A stretch of 17,317 bases of DNA from positions 1-17,317 of the forward strand of contig NW_025955637.1 of the NCBI RefSeq assembly GCF_022376445.1, read 5' to 3'. The translations under genes and the position numbers were made by a program. How positions within the stretch are numbered: the first letter of the stretch is position 1; every line of letters starts with the position of its first letter. This DNA comes from Fomitopsis serialis. Its lineage: Eukaryota > Basidiomycota > Agaricomycetes > Polyporales > Fomitopsidaceae. Below the pieces are notes generated by a model. The model had not been told where the DNA came from, did not search any database, and saw only the letters and a list, made by a program, of their open reading frames with translations. Shown here one piece after another: positions 8,103-16,779 of the stretch.

Positions 8103-11081
8103 ATGGTCAAGCCTGTTACTCGATCCGTCGCAACCGAACAAGGCGCCGGAACACCACGATCAACCCGGTCGACCAAGACCTCCAAGGCCGCAGGCGGCTC
8201 GAAGAAAACCACCAAGCAAACAAAGACTAAGGCGAACCAGGCGGCTGCCAAGAAGGAGCGGGAAAAAGAGAAGGGTCAACAAACATCTAGTGAGGATCGT
8301 GATCGTCCTTGACGCACTGATTTTAATCGGTGTCGATGATGCTGCGTTGGTAGGGGTTCGCAAAAACTCGTCAAGAATGATGGCGGAAGAAGAATTATCG
8401 AGTGACGAAGAGCAACCAAAGCTAAAAAAGAAGAAGCTCGCTGGCACCGAGGACAGAGACGTCGATGAACAGGATGGCACGTCCAATGATGTGGAGATGG
8501 AGGATGTGACCGCTGAGCAGCCTAAGGCACCTCGACGTATGTGATCAAATTATATTCAGCAGTTCACATTACTGACCAGCTCGCTGTGTTACCACTAAGC
8601 CAAACCGAAGCCAGCATATGGCAAATCCGTCAAACCTGGAACCTCCTTGGATGCCGGCGAGGAGGATGTCGCGCAAATGTTGTGTATGATCGATAATTCA
8701 CACTCGCGCATTACTACTGGCTAACGCAACATCTTTTAGTAGGTGGACAACGTCAAACACAACGTCAAACTCGGGATAAAGCTACTGTTTCTAGGTCTGA
8801 GAAGCCTAAGTCTGTCGTTGTCAAGTCGTCTTCGAGCAAGGTATGTCGTCATGCATTGTATTGCAACCTCTCTTACATATCTACTGGGACGTAGCAGGGC
8901 AACTCGAAAGGTAAGGGCCGGGCAATTCGTGCGGTCGAGTCAGAGCATGAGCTCGATGAAGACGAGGAGGGAGATGGCCAGGGCAAGGTTGTGGATGACG
9001 AAGACGAGGTCGGGGTCGAGGACGAGGACGAGGACGAGGACGGTGCGCGCGATGACAATGACGAGGACGAGGGCGAGTACCAGGACCAGGAGTACGATGA
9101 TGATGATGAAGAAGACGACGAGGAGGTCATAGGGAGTGGGTCCGAGGAAGGGGAGGATGAAGTTGATGATGTCCAGGAGGAGAACGACGGCGATGTCATA
9201 GTGAGTATCATCCTCAGGTTAATAATTATGATAGCCTTGATAATCCACAGGTCGTGTCTGAGACGAAGGCGAAAAGCAAGCCTGCTCGCGAGCAGGGGAC
9301 TGTCGGTGAACGCAACAGTAGCAACCGCGTCAAGGTAGCCGACCTGCCCGCCAGTGTCAAGTCCCTTGTATCTGCCGCGCAGAACTGTCTGCGCCTCCAT
9401 ATTGCCCTCAAGGCTGCCTGGACTAAGGAGACGTCGATTACCTCTAACCGCCTGCCTTCCAGTGACAAGATGATTGGTGCATGCCTTCGCGAAGCGCATC
9501 TTGGACGCGGGAAGAGCGATAAACACAATGCAGACCTGAAGAACGCATTCCAGATGCTGCAAGGCCCGAAGGCAAAGAAGGACGGGGACCCGAAGGCAAA
9601 GAAAGCGGAAGTTCGGAAGGAGATGACAGATGAAGAACGAGAGGCGATGAGAAAGAAAGTCTACACCGTGGTGAGTCTAAACGTTCCATTGTTCAGAATG
9701 TCAGAGGCTCTGATCAACTATAGGTTTGGACGTGCTCGTCACAGACGCGAAATGAGCTCAAGAAAAAGGCGAAACAGGTCGTTGAGCAGGTCTTCAAGCT
9801 CAATGGTCTGTCCGTGGCTCAAAGGACTGAGATCGCCGGCTGGCTTCTAGAGACACACTCCACGACGGTCACCGACGGCAGTTGTAAACGCAACATCACC
9901 AATTTTGTCTTCGGCGGCATAGAGTTCCACTTCGACCGCAAGAAGAAGTTGGACAGAGAGGTACGATACTAGCATTCAAGACCAGAAGTAACTAACATGA
10001 GAATGAACTACCATCCTAGCGTACGAAGGTCGAGCCGACGGAACCGTTCCGAAGTGATTGCATTCCAGAGCTGATCTACCAGTATTATGGCCTGGCGGGA
10101 CGCCCAGATGCGAGTATCAACTCTGCATTTGAAGAGTTCAGCAAAGTACCGCTGAACCTTATCGCCCTCTCGTGCAATGCAGTAAGTATTTACTTTCCTA
10201 TTGCGTTCACGCTTTAAGCTACTCATGCAATGGCATACCAACAGATCGAAGCAGCATTGATGGAGGTGGCATCGCACAACCAAGCTACTGTGACGGTGTT
10301 CTCGAACAAGAATTTTGCGGGAAAGTCAGTATTTCTTACATCGCATCGAGTTGCTTGTAGTCAGTTAACACTCGCCTATCCTAGATGGGATGGAGTGATG
10401 GCAGTTCTCGAGACCTTGGAAGATCGAGCCACCGACTATCTGGAGGAGACGCGCGAATTGATTTGGAAGGACATCAGGTAACGTTCAGTTTGAGACTGAG
10501 ATAATTGCTGACAGTGGTTACAGCACTCGTCTCAATGCCGCACCTGATGCAGTCGAGGCGTCGGGGGACGAGCAGCCAGGTGGCTTCATACCGCTGCTGC
10601 AGTTACGCCGTGGCGCATCCAAGCCGCGGAGCCACAGCAAGGAGCCTGGCACGTCAAAGGCCGCGACCGCGACCAAGCCTTTGTCGAGCGCAGCAAAAGC
10701 TAAGCCATCGAGCTCATCAAAGACCACGAAGAACGCGGAGTCGGCGAAGGGGAAGAAGACACCTCCCAGCTCGAAGAAGACACCTCCCAGCCCTTCGAAG
10801 AAACCTCGGAGCGCAGGCGCCGCATCGTCGAAGTCTAGGAAGAAACGACGTGGTGACCAGGAAGATGAGGGTGACGAGGGCGAGGCAGGCAGCGAGGCAG
10901 GCAGTGGCGATGACAGGGAAGGTGATGCTGGAGGTCGCAGCGAAGTCGATGACGGTGAGGGAGTACAGGTAGATGAGCTTCAAGAGTCTGGGCAAGGTGA
11001 GTTCACACTCGACTCGAATCAGTGCTTTGCTCACTCAGTCTAGAACCTGTTGCGGGCACACCCACTGAGGAAGGTGCCTGA
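8103..11081 (+). CDS. Gene C: charged nuclear-type protein with DUF6532-like region (about 785 aa)
   Basis: Exons: 8103-8289, 8354-8536, 8600-8683, 8743-8840, 8898-9200, 9251-9670, 9724-9960, 10020-10181, 10245-10324, 10385-10477, 10524-10996, 11044-11081. They total 2358 nt and all phases agree. TAG acceptors at 8739 and 8742 are both possible, differing by one codon. The N-terminus is Lys/Ser/Thr-rich. Exon 5 encodes a long Asp/Glu tract (codons around 9000-9130). Exons 6-10 encode a globular helical region, including ELIYQYYGLAGRPDASINSA and PLNLIALSCNAIEAALMEV, that resembles the basidiomycete DUF6532 family by pattern only. The C-terminus is Lys/Ser/Pro-rich with a basic KSRKKRRG NLS-like motif and then another acidic run. 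The layout suggests a chromatin-associated protein, but no catalytic motif is visible. CGTCG repeats begin 5 bp after the stop. Confidence 0.75.
9563..9606 (+). repeat. Short duplicated coding motif in gene C
   Basis: The phrase GGCCCGAAGGCAAAGAAGG is followed 24 nt on by GACCCGAAGGCAAAGAAAG, giving GPKAKKDGDPKAKK in the protein. A similar local duplication (AAGACACCTCCCAGC twice, about 10756-10791) encodes the KKTPPSSKKTPPSPSKK segment. Confidence 0.7.
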
Positions 11082-11085
11082 GTAT

Positions 11086-11133
11086 GAAGGCTCAACGTCG
11101 TGTCTCGTCGAAGGCTCAACGTCGTGTCTCGTC
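11086..11133. repeat. Perfect 24-bp tandem duplication just after the gene C stop
   Basis: Two identical 24-bp units (GAAGGCTCAACGTCGTGTCT + CGTC) lie at 11086-11109 and 11110-11133, starting 5 bp after the TGA of gene C. They open the CGTCG-rich tract. Confidence 0.9.
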
Positions 11134-11815
11134 TTCCGTCTTCCCTCATACTGCCATGTCGCCGTCTGTCTTCGTCGTCCGTCTCTCGATGTCTCGCGTT
11201 GGTTTGTGGCTCGCCCTGCGTCGTCTTTCCGCCGTCCACATCCATCCATCCGTCGTGTTGTCGCTATCCAATATTTGCTATCCGCTATTCGCTATCCACT
11301 GTCCGCACTATCCACTATCCGCCCATCCATCGATCCGCCCATCCTCCGTCTATCCGTCGTTGTCCATCCGTCGTCCGTCGATCCGGTGTCCATCGATCCG
11401 CCCATCCGTCGTCTATCCGTCGTCCGTCCATCCGGTCATAGTCGGGCAGTCGATCCGGTCATAGTCGGGCAGTCCGTCGTCGTGCGTCGTCGTGCGTCGG
11501 TCGCTTTCCGTCGTCGTCGTGCGTTGTCGTGGTGCGTCGTCGTGGTGCGTCGTCGTGCGTTGCGTCGTCGTGCGTCGTCGTGCATCGTCGTGCGTCGTCG
11601 TGGTTCGTTCGTCGGTCGCTGTCGCGCTGTCGCCGTTCGTCGCTGTTGCCGTTCCCGTTCGTCGCCGTCGTCCGTCGCTCGCCGTCCTTCGTCCGTCCGT
11701 CGTCGATCAATCCTCCATCCGTCGTTGTCGCCCTCCGTTGTCCTTCGTTCTCAGTCGTCGCCGGTCGTCGCCCCGGCCCGTCATCCGTCCGTCGTTCGCT
11801 CGCCGTCAGTCGTAG
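11134..11815. repeat. CGTCG/CATCCGTC low-complexity tract
   Basis: About 680 bp of C/T/G-rich short words. From 11240 to 11440 there are CTATCC and CCATCCGTCG variants, then two 23-bp units at 11428-11450 and 11451-11473 (shared core ATCCGGTCATAGTCGGGCAGT), then dense CGTCGTCGTGCGTCGTCG to about 11700. Frames in all directions encode Arg/Ser/Val or His/Asp/Arg repeats only. I regard it as a microsatellite-like block rather than a gene. Confidence 0.8.
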
Positions 11816-11903
11816 GGCTGTTTAGTTACCAGATAGTATACAAGTGTCATCATCATGTTGTACCAGTATGGAATAAATCCCACAATCATTATTGCAAACA
11901 TAA

Positions 11904-12017
11904 GTAAGATTAAGTGCGCTGAAGACCAGAAAAGCGAGTAAAAGCAAAGCTACCTACCAGGTAAGATTAAGTGCGCTGAAGACCAGAAAAGCGAATAAAA
12001 GCAAAGCAACCTACCAG
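11904..12017 (+). repeat. 57-bp tandem duplication with intron-like ends
   Basis: Unit 1 (11904-11960) and unit 2 (11961-12017) differ at two visible positions (GAGTAA/GAATAA and GCTACC/GCAACC). Both begin GTAAGATTAAG and end CCTACCAG. The bases outside the array (A before, A after) do not continue the repeat, so the duplicated unit is exactly a GT...AG segment of typical intron length for this genome. Confidence 0.85.
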
Positions 12018-12030
12018 AATCCAGCAACAG

Positions 12031-12090
12031 CTTAATTCACATTAATGTTGTGGGTCCCTGCTTCATTTGCATTAATGTTGTGGATCCCTG
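12031..12090. repeat. 30-bp tandem duplication upstream of gene D
   Basis: Unit 1 is 12031-12060 and unit 2 is 12061-12090. They share ATTAATGTTGTGG(G/A)TCCCTG exactly apart from one base, with a more variable 10-bp head (CTTAATTCAC against CTTCATTTGC). It lies about 95 bp before the gene D start. Confidence 0.85.
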
Positions 12091-12123
12091 TTTAAGAGCA
12101 CTTAACACATCTTTTTGGGCACA

Positions 12124-12132
12124 TTTATAAAA
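12124..12132 (+). promoter_or_regulatory. Candidate TATA box of gene D
   Basis: TTTATAAAA at 12124-12132 lies 52-60 bp before the ATG at 12184, a sensible core-promoter spacing for a gene with a short leader. It is the clearest TATA-like element before any gene in the window. Confidence 0.45.
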
Positions 12133-12183
12133 CCGACTTGTGTAAATTGGTCATTACCGTCTTCAAGGATCTTCATTTCTTAA

Positions 12184-14135
12184 ATGGCCAATAAAAGACA
12201 TAATAAGACACTTTGGTTTTTCCTGATGCCTACTGTCATTGCTCGTCTCGGCGATGACATTATGCAATTCAGCCAGCTTGTTGAACAGGTAAGCCTTCTT
12301 ATACCTAACATACTGCAAGCTGACGATTACCTTGATCTTTCTCCAGAATGCCAGTGTATTTGATGCTTCGGAGCTTACGATCATGCGGGATAGTCTTGGA
12401 CTCCTTCGTCATGATGTCCACCTCCTCCACAGTGACAGCCTCGATCAATCTCATCATGGCAGGCCTGTCATCCTCACCCAGGTCCATGGTGGTGGGCGTG
12501 GCCGACCAAGGCTTGTCATCGACCCGACGTGGCTCCGCTGGGCATATGGCCACAAGTCTATCGCGGATATAGCGCGTTTTTTAAACATACACCGATCTAC
12601 TGTACGAGCTGCTCTCATTGAGTATGGCATCAGCGAGTGTCGGTCTGATCCATTCGCTGGACGCGAAGGTGAACCGAGCTACGACGATGGCAGGAGCAGT
12701 ATGGAAGAGGTGGAGAACAACCCAGGCGATGGCACACATGATGGATCTGCTTCCGAATCTTCGGATGAGCATAACCAGGACTCCGAGACCAGGTATGCAA
12801 GTCTTTGCCGAGAGATACAGAGGAATCACGACTTCTTTCAGGGTTTCCGAGGCAGACAATCTGGCTGCAGATACTAGCTCCCGGGTCACCTCCTATACCC
12901 AACCTCTCACTGACATCAGTGACGACGACCTTGACACCGCTGTCCGGGAGCTCCGGGTACATTACCGCCGCGCCGGGGCTACCATGATGGTTGGCTTTTT
13001 GCGGGGGACTCTGGGCATCCATGTCTCGAAAGCGCGGGTGAGGCAATCCCTGCTTCGAATCGACCCTGTGCGGCGCGTGTTCGATCGCATCCGCATTGAA
13101 CGCCGCAAGTACCAGGTAGCTGGTCCGAACGCTCTCTGGCACCATGACGGCCAACATGGTATGTCTGTTTCGGTGTAGGCCGCAGCGATTGCCTTCTGAC
13201 GTACGCGGTGCAGGTCTTATTCGCTGGCGCATCGTCATACATGGATTCATTGATGGCTACTCAAGGCTTATTGTGGGTCTGCGCGCGAGCAACAACAACC
13301 GAGGCTCGACCGTTCTTGATGTCTTTCTCAACGCCTGCCGAGTTTTTGGAGTACCGTCTCGTCTTCGTGGAGACCATGGCACGGAGAACATCGAGGCAGC
13401 ATGCTGGATGGACGATCATGTAGGGGCTGGAAGAGGCTCGTACATCTGGGGGCGGTGGGCCTATTCATGTGCCTCTACTACACACTGTACTGATTCTCAT
13501 CGCTTGCATACAGGAGCATCCACAATGTTCGAATCGAGCGCCTATGGGTCGATGTCACAGCGCAAGTAACATCAAAATGGGCCGACTTCTTCACGGACCT
13601 CGAGCTCCGCCATGGGCTGAACATCAACAACATCGACCACATTCACCTCCTGCACTATCTCTTCCTACCCCTGATCAACACAGAACTGCTGTATTTCGTC
13701 TCAGGCTGGAACCACCACACCATTTCTGGTGTAAATCGTACACCTTCCGATATGTTCGGTTGGGACATGTACGTCCACGGTATCCGTGGTGGCCAACTTC
13801 CTCCACATCAGCAGCTGTTGACAGACGAAGAACTCGAGTATTATGGGGTCGACTTCGAGGGTCTCGGAGAGGATGCCCTATTGGGCTCTCGCGAGGCGAA
13901 CAACCCAGAAGACGAAGGTGTCTCATCATTTCTAGGGCGAATACCACCTGCCGAGCGCCTTAACACTGTCGCAGTTGAGACTGGCGATACGAACTGGCCA
14001 GAGGAGCTGATTCAGGGTTTGCGGGGCCTGAAGTATGCAGTGCAAGGCCGCGCAGACGACAAGTCCCTGACTGGATTATGGACAGCTTCTCTCGTACTCA
14101 TGTGTACTTACTTTGGTGATGTTATGATGAATTGA
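12184..14135 (+). CDS. Gene D: DDE integrase-core (transposase-like) protein, apparently intact
   Basis: Exons 12184-12288, 12347-12792, 12842-13158, 13214-13454 and 13514-14135 sum to 1731 nt, or 576 aa. Residues about 104-130 form a helix-turn-helix (KSIADIARFLNIHRSTVRAA), preceded by a GRPRL motif. The RNase-H-like catalytic core follows: D286 in WHHDGQHG, D343 in LRGDHGTEN and E378 in VRIERLW, so D-D34-E. Family-typical blocks are seen between and after (GFIDGYSRLIVGLRASNNN, HLLHYLFLPLIN, GWNHH). The family is common in basidiomycetes and some animals; it is related to retroviral-type integrases and DDE transposases, which join DNA 3' ends to target DNA. Activity is inferred. All three acidic residues and the frame are intact. 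An alternative start is the ATG near 12223. The acidic insert encoded around 12690-12790 is probably a disordered linker. No flanking inverted repeats were seen. Confidence 0.85.
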
Positions 14136-14559
14136 AAACAGCTACCATACAGAATGCAGGCTAAGAGGCCAATGGAAAGGCAAACCCATGCCACTACGAA
14201 GACGAGACAAGTACGATGCTAACATAGACTGGTGCACGCGAACACGCATCCTGTCCCTGTATCACCCTCCTTCACACTCCCGCCCTCATCCGCGTCATGG
14301 CACACCCGACTTGCATCTCCTCTTTGATCTATCATGCCGTGTTTGCAGCACCCTACCCGCTGCCTAACTTCACCTATGCTGGCCCTCCGACACGCGCCTT
14401 CGCTCTCACCGAAACGTGCCGTGCACCCGGCAGCGCGCATTCTGTCTACCACTGCCCATTCTCCCTTGCCTCTGCGCACAGCCAGAATTCTGCATCTGCG
14501 CGCCCGCCCGGTCTCGTCTTCTCCGCGCGTGCCCTCTCGCACACCGCACCTGCTCTACT
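14136..14559. other. Region downstream of gene D without a convincing gene
   Basis: The first 80 bp is a short AT-richer tail. From about 14225 the + strand becomes C/T-rich. Frames on both strands stay open but have low-complexity Ala/Pro/Ser/Arg composition. It may hold 3' ends of a minus-strand gene reading from 15250 towards 14200, which I cannot resolve. Confidence 0.35.
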
Positions 14560-15250
14560 TCACTCGCTCTGAGCATGCGCACTTGGCCTTGTGCAGGACG
14601 GCACCCGCCTGCCTCTCGTTGACCTCGCTAACGCATCCCGCACTGCCAAACCCGCCGACTGCTGCCTCCCCGACTCGCGCAGCGCCATGTGTTTCGCACT
14701 CTCGTCCAGCGCCCCGGCCCCCGAACCGCCCTCCTGCGCGCGTACAGCCACCCTGGCCTCGCACTCGTCCGCGCTGCGCTCACCTGCACTGCGCGCCGGC
14801 AGCCTCAGGCGCTGGATGATGCTTGAACTCGGCCGCGCGCAGAGCCGTCGCGATGGGCAAGTCGTGCTTGCGCATACGCTCGCGCCGCCGCCGAAGGATC
14901 GTCTGAAGTGTCCATATCCATACCCATATCGCCGCGCGAGGGGGCAGGAGGGCCTTGGCTGCGGCACGCACGAGCTCAGCCAGCTTGGCTTCTGCGCTCC
15001 GGGCGGCGCGTTCAGCAGGCAGCGGACGGCGGCGGACGGCGCGCAGCTGGAGGAACTCGTCAACTTCGAGGTTGGTTGACGCCGGGCCCAGCTGGAGGTC
15101 GAGGAACTGGAGATCGTCGCCGTCTGGCGGCGGAGAGGATCTCTGACGATCGTTGCGAGGAGTCGTCCGGTAAGGGATCGAGTGGAAGGGTTGGTGAAGA
15201 GGGCGAAGGTGGACATTCAGTCGGTGCATCCGCACTGGGAGATGCGAGTA
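14560..15250 (-). CDS. Putative minus-strand gene, partly resolved, unknown function
   Basis: On the minus strand, from about 15165 to 14784, one frame has protein-like composition with few low-complexity runs: DDLQFLDLQLGPASTNLEV, then DEFLQLRAVRRRPLPAERAA, a helix-rich Ala/Arg stretch, and RERMRKHDLPIATALRAAEF. It ends at a good donor (CAG|GTGAGC, first intron base at 14783). Downstream, minus-strand frames stay open to about 14560 (for example ALDESAKHMALRESGRQQSA) but I could not fix the acceptor or stop. Upstream, a Ser/Pro-rich segment (SSQRSSEILSAARRR, around 15150) may belong to an earlier exon. The short ATATGGGTATGG microsatellite near 14915 interrupts the segment. No domain is recognised. 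The high GC could produce this by chance. Confidence 0.35.
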
Positions 15251-15291
15251 GCTGACGAGGCGGACGTGGAATAGGGGTAACACACAAGGGG

Positions 15292-16130
15292 TCATTTGTA
15301 TGAATTCCGAAGGTCCGAGTATGCGGCGGAGGATAGCAATGTGGACCAAGGGTCGCCTTCAGGTGATATTGCAGTGTCGCAGAACGAGCTATCGGAGTCG
15401 CCGCCTCGGCAGAAGTAAAGCCAACGGGGGTCGTGGCGAGTCCAGTGGTGGAGGATCCCCGTCGGTGTCCATTAAGGGTCATGCAGAATCTTGCAATGCA
15501 GCAGCTCTAGGTGCACGCTGAGCGGGGAGCGTAGCGCCCAGAAAGCGCCAGCTCGATCTTCGTGGATCCGCCGCCAGGCTCTTCCGGGAGGCTCGGAAGG
15601 CTACCTAGGCTGGATTTGTCCTGCGGGAGACATTCCTCGAAGCCGGAATCACGACGCGCCGGCAGCCTGAGTATGCGGGGAGGCCGCGGCCAGACCCGGA
15701 GGGACCACATTCAAGTCAATCCACGAGCCTTCGAAACTCCATCCCCGCAAGGTGGCATGATGCACCATCCAAACACAACGGTGCGACGAGGCGGCTCTTG
15801 ACTTGCTCTGGATCTCAGCCACCTTCGCCCGGGGTGCGGCAGCGTTGGTGCGGCCACCGCCAGCAAGCTCGGCGCGGCATCCAGCCTCCAGGGCGGCGCC
15901 GACGAAAGCAGCCTTGGCGGGAGTGGGCGCGAGACCAGCCGGCACGATTGGCGGCTTGCGGAGGCACGAGAGCGACGCACCGAGGCGGATTTTGTTGCGG
16001 CTGCAGGAAGGTCAGCAATGCGCGAAGTGCGGATGGTGCAGGGAACGCACACCTTGTCTTGACGGGACTAAGTGCGAACTTCTTGCTCCGCCGCTCCTCC
16101 TCCCTCCTCACTGCCTGCGCGACACCCAAC
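15292..16130 (-). CDS. Probable multi-exon minus-strand gene, exon structure incomplete
   Basis: Several minus-strand segments read as protein. About 16130-16053 gives ELGVAQAVRREEERRSKKFA then LSPVKT. A 52-nt intron (16001-16052: GTGTGC donor, CTGAC branch, CTTCCTGCAG acceptor) joins it in frame to 16000 downwards (RNKIRLGASLSCLRKPPIV, then APTPAKAAFVGAALEAGC). Further down, around 15660-15515, comes KSSLGSLPSLPEEPGGGSTK followed by IELALSGRYAPRSA. A C-terminal segment with CDTAISPEGDPWSTLLSSAA ends ...RNSYK at a TGA (15292-15294). The junctions near 15700-15800 and 15400-15510 are unresolved. I do not recognise the protein. The high GC, good splice signals and sense-like composition argue for a real gene, possibly a resident host gene, convergent with gene D. 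Confidence 0.45.
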
Positions 16131-16372
16131 TCGGCGGTGCCCCTGCACCCTGCCCACCAAAGACTAGCGCATCCAGGCGCCGCGAAAAGCGGGCGCGCCA
16201 GCGTGCAGGGGCGGCGAGGCTGCGCGGGCCCGCGGTGGCGAGCGCGTTCCGGCCGCTGCAGCGGGTAACCTGCAGCTGCGCGTTCACGGTGCCCTCGAGC
16301 TTCTTCCCCGGCTCTCCAGGGCTGAATGAGGCGGGCTAGCAAGTGGCCGATTAGCGAGTAGGCTGCTTGGCA

Positions 16373-16779
16373 CTATTTGAGAGCGGGGTCGCCGAGGCGG
16401 CTGCGAGGCAGGCGGGCGCTGCGCGCGGAGGACCCAACCATTGCTGAAAATGGAAGCAGGCTGTGAGATAGCTCAGTTGTTAGCATTGCGCAGCATAATT
16501 CTGCGGAGTAAGTACATACCTCAGCCTTTGAACGCTTGAACGTGCAGCTCCCATTGCTTTGCTGCGAGTTGGGCAAGAGCGACCAAAATCTTCTGAAGCC
16601 GAGTCTTCCTTTGACGATCATGCGGATGCGACCACCTGGGCCTTACCCCAACGCAAACATCGACGCATGACCGCCGCCAAAAGATCTGCGGCTCGGTACG
16701 CGTGGCTGTTTGCGACAACGCGTGAGGAGAACGACTCGGAGCCGCCCAGCGGCGAGCGTGGCACCACCAATTCGGTCAT
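16373..16779 (-). CDS. Putative small three-exon minus-strand gene (97 aa)
   Basis: The minus-strand ATG is at 16777-16779. Exons 16647-16779, 16520-16592 and 16373-16460 (294 nt) keep one frame to a TAG at 16373-16375. The introns have good signals: GTAAGG...CGGCTTCAG (54 nt) and GTATGT...CTAACAACTGAGCTATCTCACAG (59 nt, with a CTAAC branch). The first exon looks protein-like (MTELVVPRSPLGGSESFSSR then VVANSHAYRAADLLAAVMRR); the later exons are Arg/Ser-rich and less convincing. It may instead be the 5' part of the gene ending at 15292, with a different splice choice in the second exon, where other frames are also open (KILVALAQLAAKQWELHVQA). Function unknown. Confidence 0.35.

Noticed and set aside
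8873..9562. A 229-codon minus-strand frame rich in Ser
   Set aside because: It is the antisense shadow of the Asp/Glu tract and core of gene C, whose plus-strand exons have consistent splice phases.
11050..11907. A 285-codon plus-strand frame and shorter overlapping frames
   Set aside because: The frame lies in CGTCG/CATCCGTC repeats and encodes Ser/Arg/Val/Pro runs, with no start context or domain. It overlaps the end of gene C.
12630..13250. A 206-codon minus-strand frame
   Set aside because: It is the antisense of the integrase exons, where the catalytic motifs are clear on the plus strand.
12000..14220. Terminal inverted repeats or target-site duplications around the integrase gene
   Set aside because: I found only direct tandem repeats upstream and no matching inverted sequence downstream by eye. 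A dot plot of 11800-14500 would settle it.
14334..14819. A 161-codon plus-strand Pro/Ala/Ser/His-rich frame
   Set aside because: It has low-complexity composition and no conserved blocks. The minus strand of the neighbouring segment has better splice and coding signals.
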